Assembly: GCF_900109165.1 (NCBI RefSeq)
Contig: NZ_FNZF01000006.1
Span: 81,124 to 145,123, forward strand
Direction of reading: 5' to 3'
Length of the DNA: 64,000 nt
Source: Bhargavaea ginsengi
GTDB lineage: Bacteria > Bacillota > Bacilli > Bacillales_A > Planococcaceae
The notes beneath the pieces were generated by a model that worked only from the letters and a program-made list of their open reading frames with translations, was not told the origin of the DNA and ran no database searches. Shown here piece by piece: positions 49,249 through 57,692 of the stretch. The first letter of the stretch is position 1; every line of letters begins with the position of its first letter. A program made the translations under genes and the position numbers.

Positions 49249-50432
49249 TATTCTTCCGGGTCAGCCGAGAACATATAAGTCCTGTGGTGGAACTTCATGC
49301 TGAAGACGAGTCCCAGGGCGAGCATGTTGCCCATGATGGAACTCCCGCCATAACTGATGAGCGGAAGCGGAATTCCTGTGATAGGCAGAAGCTGGATCGT
49401 CATGCCGACGTTTTGGAACACGTGGAACGTGATCATGGCAATGATGCCCGTACACACATAAGTAGAAAACGGGTCCTTCAGCTGGAGTGTCGTCCGGGTC
49501 AGGTGGTAGATCAGGACAAAGTACAGACTGATGACGAGGCTTGCACCGATGAATCCCCAGTCCTCGCCGATGATTGCGAAGATAAAATCCGTATGGGCTT
49601 CCGGGACGTACACTTCACGGCCCTGGAAGCCCTTTCCTCCGATCATGCCGGAACCGATCGCATTCAGTGATGTGATCAGGTGGCGGCCTTCATCGGACGG
49701 ATAGGCGTACGGATCCAGCCAGGAGTAGATCCTGGCAAACTGGTACGCGCTGAATCCGAACGTCTTCACGAGAAAATCCTGCATGTAGACGGCCATCCAG
49801 ATCAGGATCGCGCCGAATGCAGCGGTTCCCGCATACAGGGGGACGATGATTTTCCAGGTGATGCCGGAAACGAGGATGAGCGCTGCGGTAATCGCGATAA
49901 AGACGAGGGCGGTCCCGAGGTCCGGCTGTTTCATGATGAAGAACAGCGGAACGATCAGGAGGCCCATGATCTTGGCGAGCAGTAACAGGTCAGTCTGCGG
50001 TGTGCGGTTCAGGTTGTTTTCGTTGTGCATCGTGATGAGACGTGCAGCCCCGATGATATAGAAGGTCTTCATGAATTCCGCGGGCTGGATGCTGCCGAGT
50101 CCCGGCAGGTGGAACCAGCTTTTCGCGTTATTCCGCCGTGCGACAAGTTCCATCCCTTCGGGCAGGATAAAGAGCATGAACAGGAGGAAAACCCCGCCTC
50201 CGTAGATGATCCAGGCCGCCTTTTTGTACTGCTCGGGATCAAAATACATCATCACGGCGATGATGGCGGCCCCGACGACATACCATTGGATCTGGGATGG
50301 AACAAAATTAATATTATATTGGCCGGTCGTCTGCGCCGATGCGATGGCAACTGTGCTCACGATAAGAAAAAGCAGCAGGATAAAAGCCAGCGTCCAGTCG
50401 AAGCGGTCTGACGGCCGATTATTCAGTTTCAT
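49248..50432 (-). CDS. rodA: Rod-shape-determining SEDS protein RodA
   Basis: 394 residues with ten helices of the SEDS family, the peptidoglycan polymerase of the elongation machinery. Conserved parts: QPAEFMKTF, MKQPDLGTALVF, the catalytic aspartate region PEAHTDFIFAIIGEDWGF and the end LPLISYGGSSIMGNMLALGL. The insertion and periplasmic loop fit RodA rather than FtsW or SpoVE. It uses lipid II with a class B penicillin-binding protein. The ATG at 50432 has GGGTGA upstream. It is divergent from ddl, so three wall genes are grouped. Confidence 0.92.
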   Translation of the reverse strand: MKLNNRPSDRFDWTLAFILLLFLIVSTVAIASAQTTGQYNINFVPSQIQWYVVGAAIIAVMMYFDPEQYKKAAWIIYGGGVFLLFMLFILPEGMELVARRNNAKSWFHLPGLGSIQPAEFMKTFYIIGAARLITMHNENNLNRTPQTDLLLLAKIMGLLIVPLFFIMKQPDLGTALVFIAITAALILVSGITWKIIVPLYAGTAAFGAILIWMAVYMQDFLVKTFGFSAYQFARIYSWLDPYAYPSDEGRHLITSLNAIGSGMIGGKGFQGREVYVPEAHTDFIFAIIGEDWGFIGASLVISLYFVLIYHLTRTTLQLKDPFSTYVCTGIIAMITFHVFQNVGMTIQLLPITGIPLPLISYGGSSIMGNMLALGLVFSMKFHHRTYMFSADPEE

Positions 50433-50655
50433 GATGATCACCCGGTCGTTTCAAAGATTCACAGAAAGGTTACGGCAATACGCTCCATTATACCGCAAGC
50501 GGATGCCGATTGCCTGTCTGACTTCCGTCACTAAAGGACGCAGCAAGCTGGAAAATGTTTCATCGTCCGATTGCAGGAGTTTTTTTCCTTGGCCTGCTGT
50601 AACGGGATGGCCCCATCATGCTACACTGATAGTATCCAAGACATGGAGGTTAACC

Positions 50656-51738
50656 ATGAAAAATCGTATCTTTCTTCTATACGGGGGCAAATCCGCGGAG
50701 CATGAAGTATCGCTTTCGACAGCCCGCGCCGTCACCCATGCACTTGATTTTGGGCGTTATGACATCACGCCGGTATTCATCACGCCGGACGGTGAATGGC
50801 GTCCGGGTCCGCTCCTTGAAGCACCGGCCGAAAATGTCACCGACCTGATGATCGGGGAAAACGGCACAAACGCGCCGGACCGTCTGACGGATGGCATTGC
50901 CGCTCTTGCAGGGCAGACGCCCGATGCACCGCCTGTCGTCATCCCGCTCCTTCACGGACCGAACGGTGAAGACGGCACCGTGCAGGGCCTCCTGGAAGTC
51001 CTTGATCTTCCGTATGTCGGTAACGGGGTGCTTGCCTCTTCGGCCGGCATGGATAAAGTCGTCATGAAGCAGCTGTTCGCCCAGGCCGGGCTGAACCAGG
51101 TGCCGTATGTCCACTTTATCCGCAGCGAATGGAACAAAAACCGGGACGGTATACTCAGGGAGTCAGAAGAAATGCTTGGCTGGCCGGTATTCGTCAAGCC
51201 GGCAAACCTTGGCTCAAGTGTCGGCATCTCGAAAGCATCTGACCGTGAAAGCCTCATCGGAGCAATTGAGGAAGCGCTGCGCTATGACCGCAAAGTCATC
51301 ATCGAGCAGGGTGTCGACGCACGCGAGATCGAAATGGGCCTGCTCGGCAACGATGAACCGAAATGCTCGGTTGTGGGTGAAATCAGCTCCGCCTCCGATT
51401 TTTATGATTATGATTCAAAATACATGGACGGCAACACCGTGCTGACCATCCCGGCAGATGTTCCGGAAGAGGCGGCTGAAGAGATGGAGCGGGCAGCAAA
51501 GGCCGCGTTTAAAGTACTTGACTGTTCAGGGCTCGTGCGCGCGGACTTTTTCCTTACGAAAGAGGGCGGCGTCCTCATCAATGAAGTCAACACGATGCCA
51601 GGTTTTACACCGACCAGCATGTTTCCCCTCCTCTGGCAGAATTCCGGCATGACCTATCCGGAACTGCTTGAGGAACTGATCCGTCTGGCGCTTGAACGCT
51701 ATCAGGAAAAACAGTTGCTGAATATGAACAGAGATTGA
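50656..51738 (+). CDS. ddl: D-alanine--D-alanine ligase
   Basis: 360 residues of the ATP-grasp fold: opening LLYGGKSAEHEVSLSTA, HGPNGEDGTVQG, the ATP site VKPANLGSSVGISKA and the metal and substrate motif INEVNTMPGFT. The Tyr of the substrate loop (SKYMDG) fits D-Ala rather than D-Lac ligases, so vancomycin-sensitive precursors are expected. GGAGG precedes the ATG. murF follows after 12 bases in one operon. Confidence 0.96.
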   Translation: MKNRIFLLYGGKSAEHEVSLSTARAVTHALDFGRYDITPVFITPDGEWRPGPLLEAPAENVTDLMIGENGTNAPDRLTDGIAALAGQTPDAPPVVIPLLHGPNGEDGTVQGLLEVLDLPYVGNGVLASSAGMDKVVMKQLFAQAGLNQVPYVHFIRSEWNKNRDGILRESEEMLGWPVFVKPANLGSSVGISKASDRESLIGAIEEALRYDRKVIIEQGVDAREIEMGLLGNDEPKCSVVGEISSASDFYDYDSKYMDGNTVLTIPADVPEEAAEEMERAAKAAFKVLDCSGLVRADFFLTKEGGVLINEVNTMPGFTPTSMFPLLWQNSGMTYPELLEELIRLALERYQEKQLLNMNRD

Positions 51739-51750
51739 GGGTATCCTTTT

Positions 51751-53127
51751 ATGAAACGAACATTGAATGAGATTGCGCACTGGCTCGGACTGCCGGCCGT
51801 TGAAAACGGCGATGCGACCGTGACGGGCGTTTCGATCGATACCCGTACTTTGAACAAAGGCGACCTGTTCATCCCTTTTAAAGGAGAACAGGCAGACGGC
51901 CACCGGTTTGTCCGGCAGGCATTCGAAAAGGGGGCTGCGGCCACTCTCTGGCAAAACGGCGTGGACGGAGCACCGGAAGACCTTCCGGTGCTGTTCGTCG
52001 AAAATCCCGAACAGGCGCTTCAGCAGATGGCGCGCCGCTACCGCGATGAACTGGAAGCCGTCTTTATCGGCATCACCGGCTCTAATGGCAAGACATCCAC
52101 GAAGGACCTGGTCGCCGGCACGCTGTCGCCGTATTTCCGTGTCCGCAAGACAGAAGGGAACTACAACAATCAGCTTGGCCTCCCTCTGACAATCCTGTCT
52201 CTTCCCGAGGATACCGAATACGCGGTGCTTGAGATGGGCATGAGCGGCTTTGGCGAGATTTCGTTCCTTTCTGAGCTTGCACGGCCTAAGTATGCGGTCA
52301 TCACAAACATCGGCGAGGCGCATATGCAGGACCTCGGTTCTCGTGAAGGCATCGCTGAGGCGAAGTCGGAAATCACTGACGGCCTTCTGACAGGCGGGAG
52401 ATTGTTCTACGACGGCGACGAGCCGCTGCTCGTTCCACATGCCGAAAAGCTCCCGGAAAACACGGCCGTGCCGTTCGGGAAAGGGGAAGCGTGTGGCCTC
52501 CGTCTATTGTCGGTCGAACCGTCGGAAGCGGGCAGCATCTTCCGTACAGAGGGGATCATTGAGGGAGAGTTTATGATTTCCGTCCTTGGCGCCCACCAGG
52601 CGAAAAACGCTCTCGCAGCCATTCTGATAGGGAAGGAAGCGGGCCTTTCAGAAGACCAGATCAGAGAGGCGCTGAAGCAGGTCGAGCTGACCGGCATGCG
52701 CATGCAGACAGTGGAAGGGCCGCATGGATCGCTTTTCATCAACGATGCCTATAATGCGGCGCCTACTTCCGTGCGTGCTGCACTTGGATTTGTGCGGGAC
52801 TCGAAGCTCCGTGACGAAAAGTGGGCAGTCCTTGGCGATATGCTCGAGCTCGGTGTTTTGGAAGTGCCGGCGCATGAAGGGCTTGAGGGAGAGCTGGATC
52901 CTGCAGACTTTGACGGGGTATGTCTTTTCGGGCCGAGGATGGAGCACCTGTACCGGAAGCTGGAAGGGAAGTTCCCGGCGGACCGGCTTGTCTGGAGCGG
53001 AGAAGACCTGTATCCGATCACTGCCAAATTGCATGAGCGGCTGGAACATGCTCCGCTGATTTTGCTGAAAGGCTCGCGAGGGATGGCATTGGAGCGTATC
53101 ATCGGTGAGCTTGCGGACAATCTATAA
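51751..53127 (+). CDS. murF: UDP-MurNAc-tripeptide--D-Ala-D-Ala ligase
   Basis: 458 residues: N-terminal UDP-binding domain, central ATPase with GITGSNGKTSTKDLV, and C-terminal domain with NDAYNAAPTSVRAAL. It adds the D-Ala-D-Ala made by Ddl to the wall precursor, so the operon carries two consecutive steps. Motifs and length are normal. A hairpin (GCGGGC/GCCCGC, 53134-53150) follows the stop with only a weak T tract. Confidence 0.96.
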   Translation: MKRTLNEIAHWLGLPAVENGDATVTGVSIDTRTLNKGDLFIPFKGEQADGHRFVRQAFEKGAAATLWQNGVDGAPEDLPVLFVENPEQALQQMARRYRDELEAVFIGITGSNGKTSTKDLVAGTLSPYFRVRKTEGNYNNQLGLPLTILSLPEDTEYAVLEMGMSGFGEISFLSELARPKYAVITNIGEAHMQDLGSREGIAEAKSEITDGLLTGGRLFYDGDEPLLVPHAEKLPENTAVPFGKGEACGLRLLSVEPSEAGSIFRTEGIIEGEFMISVLGAHQAKNALAAILIGKEAGLSEDQIREALKQVELTGMRMQTVEGPHGSLFINDAYNAAPTSVRAALGFVRDSKLRDEKWAVLGDMLELGVLEVPAHEGLEGELDPADFDGVCLFGPRMEHLYRKLEGKFPADRLVWSGEDLYPITAKLHERLEHAPLILLKGSRGMALERIIGELADNL

Positions 53128-53161
53128 ATGAACCCGCGGGCACTTGCCCGCGCCGGTTTCA

Positions 53162-53190
53162 TTGCAAGAAGAGCCGTGCCGTGTTATACT
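53162..53190 (+). promoter_or_regulatory. cshA leader promoter
   Basis: TTGCAA (53162-53167), 17-bp spacer, TATACT (53185-53190), close to the sigma-A consensus. Transcription should start near 53197, leaving a leader of about 245 nt before cshA. Confidence 0.75.
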
Positions 53191-53217
53191 GCTAACTATT
53201 GGATACATTTGAACGGG

Positions 53218-53252
53218 AACTCTTCGCATATTGAGGAAGAGTTGTTTTTTTT
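53218..53252 (+). terminator. Terminator-like hairpin in the cshA leader
   Basis: AACTCTTC, 10-base loop, GAAGAGTT, G and eight T. It lies only about 20 nt after the presumed start and far ahead of cshA, so it may be an attenuator or end a small RNA. The leader continues to 53442 with a second copy of the 5' arm (GGAACTTTTCG, near 53311) that could pair with the 3' arm. Confidence 0.75.
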
Positions 53253-53442
53253 GAAACGGTTCGGTTGAAGGGCGTGTTCCTCTCCGGTCGGACCGCCCGG
53301 CAGCAACCGGAACTTTTCGAGCGCACTGCCCGCCAGGACGGAACGGCGGACAACACTGAAAAACTCCGAAACGGCACGGCATGCCGGACTTCATTTGAAA
53401 ATGGATCCAATGATCACATGAAGGATAAGGAGATTGACACAT

Positions 53443-54891
53443 TTGACAAAGTTTTCTGAACTGAACATCAGCGACACTACACAGCTTTCACTCGAACGCA
53501 TGGGGTTTGAAGAGGCGACAGCAATCCAGGAAGAAACGATTCCGCTCGCTCTCGGCGGCAAGGACGTTATCGGCCAGGCACAGACAGGTACGGGCAAGAC
53601 GACCGCATTCGGCGTTCCGATCATCGAGAAGATCGATACACAGAACCCGGACATCCAGGCTCTGATCATCGCACCGACGCGTGAACTTGCGATTCAGGTC
53701 TCTGAAGAGATCTACCGAATCGGCTACGGCAAGCGCGCACGCATCCTCTCCGTCTACGGCGGACAGGAAATCGGCCGCCAGATCCGCGCGCTGCGCAACC
53801 GTCCGCAGATCGTCGTCGGTACGCCAGGCCGGATCCTCGACCACATCAAGCGCGGAACGATGAAGCTTCACGGCGTCGAAACGCTCGTCCTTGACGAAGC
53901 TGATGAAATGCTGAACATGGGCTTTATCGAGGACATCAATGCGATCCTCGAGAACGTCCCGTCCGAGCGCCAGACGCTTCTCTTCTCCGCAACGATGCCT
54001 GGCCCGATCCGCAAAATCGCGGACAGCTACATGCACTCGCCTGCAGAAGTTCGCGTCAAGGCGAAGGAGATGACGGTCGAGAACATCGAGCAGTTCTTCG
54101 TGAAAGCGCAGGAACGCGAAAAGTTCGATGCCCTCACACGCCTGCTGAACGTTCACACGCCTGAACTCGCAATCATCTTCGGCCGCACAAAGCGCCGCGT
54201 CGATGAAGTGGCACAAGCACTCAACCTCCGCGGATACCTCGCAGAAGGCATCCACGGCGACCTGACACAGGCAAAGCGCCTGTCGGTCCTACGCCAGTTC
54301 AAAGAAGGCAAGATCGATATCCTCGTTGCGACTGACGTTGCTGCACGTGGCCTTGATATCTCGGGCGTCACACACGTCTACAACTTCGACATTCCACAGG
54401 ACCCTGAAAGCTATGTCCACCGCATCGGCCGTACCGGCCGTGCAGGCAAGAGCGGGGTTGCAGTCACATTCGTCACACCGCGTGAGATGGGTTACCTCCG
54501 CACGGTTGAGGAAACAACGAAAAAGCGCATGACGCCACTTCGTCCGCCATCCGAGGACGAAGCGCTGGCCGGCCAGCAAAAGCTTGCCGTCAGCCAGCTG
54601 AAGGAACTCGTCGAGAAAAACGAGCTCAACGACTATCGCATCCTCGCAGAAGAAATGCTGCAGGATAACGATGCCATTGACCTCATCGCAGCAGCGATCA
54701 AATCGCTTACTCGCGAGCCGGACGGCACACCAGTCAAAATCACCGAAGAAAAACCGCTTCCGTTCCGTGGTGGAAACCGCGGCGGCGGTTACAAGGGCCG
54801 CAGTGGCTCCGGCAGAAGCGGCGGCTACAACCGCGACAGCAGCCGTCGCCGTGACGGACGCCGCCCAGGCGGACGCCCGCGCAACCGATAA
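53443..54891 (+). CDS. cshA: DEAD-box RNA helicase CshA
   Basis: 482 residues: Q motif ([15 protein letters not shown]), Walker [22 protein letters not shown], and [10 protein letters not shown], then a C-terminal tail rich in Arg and Gly ([16 protein letters not shown]) that binds RNA. CshA remodels RNA for decay, ribosome assembly and cold growth. The TTG at 53443 aligns with the start of B. subtilis CshA and has AAGGAG ten bases upstream. It lies between murF and ydbST as in B. subtilis. Codon bias looks strong, suggesting high expression. Confidence 0.96.
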   Translation: MTKFSELNISDTTQLSLERMGFEEATAIQEETIPLALGGKDVIGQAQTGTGKTTAFGVPIIEKIDTQNPDIQALIIAPTRELAIQVSEEIYRIGYGKRARILSVYGGQEIGRQIRALRNRPQIVVGTPGRILDHIKRGTMKLHGVETLVLDEADEMLNMGFIEDINAILENVPSERQTLLFSATMPGPIRKIADSYMHSPAEVRVKAKEMTVENIEQFFVKAQEREKFDALTRLLNVHTPELAIIFGRTKRRVDEVAQALNLRGYLAEGIHGDLTQAKRLSVLRQFKEGKIDILVATDVAARGLDISGVTHVYNFDIPQDPESYVHRIGRTGRAGKSGVAVTFVTPREMGYLRTVEETTKKRMTPLRPPSEDEALAGQQKLAVSQLKELVEKNELNDYRILAEEMLQDNDAIDLIAAAIKSLTREPDGTPVKITEEKPLPFRGGNRGGGYKGRSGSGRSGGYNRDSSRRRDGRRPGGRPRNR

Positions 54892-54901
54892 GAACATTAA
54901 A

Positions 54902-54940
54902 GAACCCGGAAAGCCGTTCAGGCTTTCCGGGTTTTTTTGC
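54902..54940 (+). terminator. Terminator after cshA
   Basis: AACCCGGAAAGCC, loop GTTCA, GGCTTTCCGGGTT and a run of T. Confidence 0.92.
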
Positions 54941-54947
54941 GTTCTGG

Positions 54948-55010
54948 CGAAAGTGATGAATGCGCCTGCGAAAGGGTTCTGAAACTGGCAAAGTGCCGCC
55001 TTGCAAAGTC
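54948..55010 (+). repeat. Array 7: degenerate 21-bp repeats with core GAAAGTGATGAAT
   Basis: CGAAAGTGATGAAT begins at 54948 and CGAAAGGGTTCTG at 54969, 21 bp apart. Further GCAAAGT elements near 54988 and 55003 are out of register. The most decayed of the seven arrays; it lies between the cshA terminator and the ydbS promoter. Confidence 0.6.
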
Positions 55011-55033
55011 TCAACCCTTTATGATTAAATTTA

Positions 55034-55059
55034 TGAAACGTTTCCCAAGCCTTTCCGTA
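55034..55059 (+). promoter_or_regulatory. Sigma-W type promoter of ydbST
   Basis: TGAAAC (55034-55039), 16-bp spacer, CGTA (55056-55059), an exact match to the sigma-W consensus. In B. subtilis ydbST belongs to the sigma-W regulon. The start codon is 36 bases downstream. Confidence 0.85.
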
Positions 55060-55094
55060 TACAATAGAAAGATGTCATAGAAGGGGTGAACCGG

Positions 55095-55574
55095 ATGAGA
55101 AGAGAACCGGCGAACCGCATATCCGAGAAGGGGCTCACCGTCTGGAGGATCCATGGGATCTTCTATACGCTGATTGTCCTTGTCCCGGCGATTGCGGCTA
55201 GTGTACTGGCATACATATTTGAAGGCCCGATCTGGATTTATATCGTGTCGGGGGCGGTTTCCGTGATTGCGGCGTATCTGCTGATTTTCCTGTTTCCGAA
55301 GATCCGATGGCAGCGTTGGAGGTACGAAGTGAGGGAAACGGAAATCGAGCTGCAGCATGGGCTGTTCATCGTAAAGAGGACGCTCGTGCCGATGGTCCGG
55401 GTACAGCATGTCGACACGAGCCAGGGCCCGATCCTCAGGAAATATGCCCTCTCCGGCATTACCGTATCGACGGCCGCGACCAATCACGAAATCCCGGCGC
55501 TCCAGATGGAAGAGGCCGACGAGCTGAGGAGCCGGATCTCCGTGCTCGCGAGGGTGGCGGAAGATGATGTCTGA
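55095..55574 (+). CDS. ydbS: PH-domain membrane protein YdbS
   Basis: 159 residues: two helices (TLIVLVPAIAASVLAYIF-like and IYIVSGAVSVIAAYLLIFLF) then a bacterial PH domain (DUF304) with ETEIELQHGLFIVKRTLVPM. With YdbT it gives resistance to certain antimicrobial peptides and bacteriocins in B. subtilis. The ATG at 55095 has AAGGGG eight bases upstream. It overlaps ydbT by 11 bases, and both should be under sigma-W. Confidence 0.9.
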   Translation: MRREPANRISEKGLTVWRIHGIFYTLIVLVPAIAASVLAYIFEGPIWIYIVSGAVSVIAAYLLIFLFPKIRWQRWRYEVRETEIELQHGLFIVKRTLVPMVRVQHVDTSQGPILRKYALSGITVSTAATNHEIPALQMEEADELRSRISVLARVAEDDV

Positions 55575-57114
55575 GAAGAACAGGCTGCACTGGGTCACTG
55601 CTGTCATCGAGCTTCTGAAGACGCTGAAGGAAGCGATCATTCCGCTCCTCGTCATCGTTGTGGCGAACGGCATTGGACGGGAACGGTCGGGGAATTTCTG
55701 GCTGGATAATCTGACCATCCTGATTTTTGGTGCATTTGTCGTGTTTACTGCGGTTGCCGGCTTCGTCAAATGGAAACGGTTCGTCTACTGGTTCGAAGAC
55801 GGGGAACTCCGGATCGAGCACGGGCTGTTTGTAAAGAAAAAGCGCTATATCCCGTTTGAACGGATCCAGAGTGTCGATTACACGGAAGGGATCTTCCACC
55901 GGCCGTTCGGGCTCGTCAAGGTGAAGATCGAGACTGCGGGCAACTCGTCCGTCCTGGAAGGGGCGGAGGCGGACCTGACGGCGGTGACCCGTGCGGAGGC
56001 GGATCGTGTGAGCTCGGTCATCTCCGAGGCGAAACGCCGCCGCCGTGCAGGCGTGCAGGAAGTGCAGGAGGATGGGACAGAAGCGGTCGCCGTCCTTCCG
56101 GCAGAAGAACCGGAGGAAGAAGCGAAAGTCCTTTTCCGGATGGGACGCAAGGAAATTTTCCTTCTGGCGACGTTCTCGGGAAGGATCGGCATCATCTTCT
56201 CCGGGATCGCGATTTTCCTGTCGCAGTTCGCCGACATCCTGCCGTTTGACGTGATCTATGACGAAGTGGTCGCGTTTATCCGGTTTGGCGTGTTCATGGT
56301 CGCCGTGGCGGTCCTTGCGGTGATGCTCGTCGGCTGGGTCCTGTCTGTCGCCTGGACGTACCTCGGATTTTACGGATTCACTGTCTCGTTTGACGGGGAT
56401 GACCTGTTCATCTCAAGAGGGCTCCTGGAGAAAAAACGGGTCACCGTACCGCTGAAGCGCATCCAGGCGGTGCGGGTGAGCGAGAACCCGTTCCAGAAAC
56501 TTCTCGGCTATGTATCGGTCAAGGTGCATAGCGCCGGAGGGAGCGCGAAAGAGGGAGGCGCGGCAATCGGGCTGTTCCCGCTCGTGAAGAAGCGGGAAGT
56601 CAACGGGCTTCTTTCGGAGCTTTTCCCCGATATTGAAACATCTGGAGAACTAAAGAGGATTCCTGTGAAATCCCGTCCGTTCTATTACCGGCTCGACTTT
56701 ATTTGGGTAATTCCGCTGACGGCCGCTTCAGGGTACTTCCTGTTCCCGTATGGCCTGCTTGCGCTGCTCATCATCCCGCTGATTATCCTGCTCGGACTCT
56801 GGCAGCACCGCTCTGCGGGCTGGGCTGTAAGGGATCGCCAGCTGACCGTCCGGTGGCGTGATTTTACGCTGCACACGGTCTATGTGTTCAGGAAGCGGGT
56901 CCAATCGATGCAGGAGCATCAGACCATCTTCCAGAGGCGGAGGAATGTCGCGACTGTCACGGCAGCATTCAAGTCTGGCGTCATGCCCAGCAAAGCACCC
57001 ATCCGCCATATCGATGAGGCGGATGCGGACCTGCTGATGGATTGGTACGACCCGAGAAATCGGGCGCAGACACCGGCTTCCGTTGAAGGAACTCCTGCCG
57101 CCGAAGGCGAATAA
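55564..57114 (+). CDS. ydbT: Multi-PH-domain membrane protein YdbT
   Basis: 516 residues with three PH (DUF304) domains separated by pairs of helices: first near 80-165 (EDGELRIEHGLFVKKKRYIP), second near 270-355 (DDLFISRGLLEKKRVTVPLK), third near 430-500 (RQLTVRWRDFTLHTVYVFRK). Partner of YdbS in the membrane; exact biochemistry unknown. Second gene of the sigma-W operon. A terminator at 57127-57156 follows. Confidence 0.9.
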   Translation: MMSEKNRLHWVTAVIELLKTLKEAIIPLLVIVVANGIGRERSGNFWLDNLTILIFGAFVVFTAVAGFVKWKRFVYWFEDGELRIEHGLFVKKKRYIPFERIQSVDYTEGIFHRPFGLVKVKIETAGNSSVLEGAEADLTAVTRAEADRVSSVISEAKRRRRAGVQEVQEDGTEAVAVLPAEEPEEEAKVLFRMGRKEIFLLATFSGRIGIIFSGIAIFLSQFADILPFDVIYDEVVAFIRFGVFMVAVAVLAVMLVGWVLSVAWTYLGFYGFTVSFDGDDLFISRGLLEKKRVTVPLKRIQAVRVSENPFQKLLGYVSVKVHSAGGSAKEGGAAIGLFPLVKKREVNGLLSELFPDIETSGELKRIPVKSRPFYYRLDFIWVIPLTAASGYFLFPYGLLALLIIPLIILLGLWQHRSAGWAVRDRQLTVRWRDFTLHTVYVFRKRVQSMQEHQTIFQRRRNVATVTAAFKSGVMPSKAPIRHIDEADADLLMDWYDPRNRAQTPASVEGTPAAEGE

Positions 57115-57126
57115 GTTCATACAGAC

Positions 57127-57156
57127 GGGCCTCCCCGAGCCGGGAGGCCCTTTTCT
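57127..57156 (+). terminator. Terminator after ydbST
   Basis: GGGCCTCCC, loop CGAGCC, GGGAGGCCC then TTTTCT. Confidence 0.85.
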
Positions 57157-57172
57157 GACAGGAGGGGTCGGG

Positions 57173-57649
57173 TTGGAAGAGCTTATATTTCGCCATATGC
57201 AGACGGTCCGTGAGATGACGCTGAAATGCCTGGACGAAACACCCGAGGAAATTGCGGGCATTATTCCAGACGGGTTCAGCAACAATATCCACTGGAATTT
57301 TGGGCATATCCTGTTTATCCAGGAGCGGCTCGCCCTGGAAGTGGCAGGCGAAGAGATGGAGCTGGCTGCGAAATACCCGGAGTACTTTGCTGCGGGCACG
57401 AAGCCGTCTGATTGGAAGAGTGAGCCCCCGTCTCTGATCGAGATCAGGGAGGAACTGGACACCCAGACGGAGCGTCTTCAAAAGCTGCGGGCAGGCCGCC
57501 TGGACGAGCCGCTTCCGGAACCGTTCACGAACCGCATGGGCCTCACATTCCGCATGACCGGCGAAACACTGCTGTTCTCGTTTTACCATGAAGCCCTTCA
57601 TCTGGAGACAATCAGGCAGATGAGGAAACTGATCCGTGCCGCTGAGTGA
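57173..57649 (+). CDS. DinB-family four-helix protein
   Basis: 158 residues of the DinB/YfiT-like bundle that binds a divalent metal. The three expected histidines are visible in NNIHWNFGHILFIQERLAL and HEALHLETIRQM. Members include thiol transferases (with bacillithiol in Bacillus) and uncharacterised damage-inducible proteins. The TTG at 57173 has GGAGGGG upstream and gives the family start. It lies directly after the ydbT terminator and shares a terminator with the convergent monooxygenase gene. Confidence 0.85.
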   Translation: MEELIFRHMQTVREMTLKCLDETPEEIAGIIPDGFSNNIHWNFGHILFIQERLALEVAGEEMELAAKYPEYFAAGTKPSDWKSEPPSLIEIREELDTQTERLQKLRAGRLDEPLPEPFTNRMGLTFRMTGETLLFSFYHEALHLETIRQMRKLIRAAE

Positions 57650-57652
57650 CAG

Positions 57653-57690
57653 AAAAATCCCGGACCGCAAAGCGGCACGGGATTTTTCCT
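57653..57690. terminator. Bidirectional terminator (DinB-like / monooxygenase genes)
   Basis: AAATCCCG-CGC, loop AAA, GCG-CGGGATTT with T residues on both sides. Confidence 0.8.
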
Positions 57691-57692
57691 GT

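Noticed and set aside
53256-53442. A T-box or cold-shock element in the cshA leader
   Set aside because: No T-box sequence (TGGNACCGCG) or cold-box match is present.
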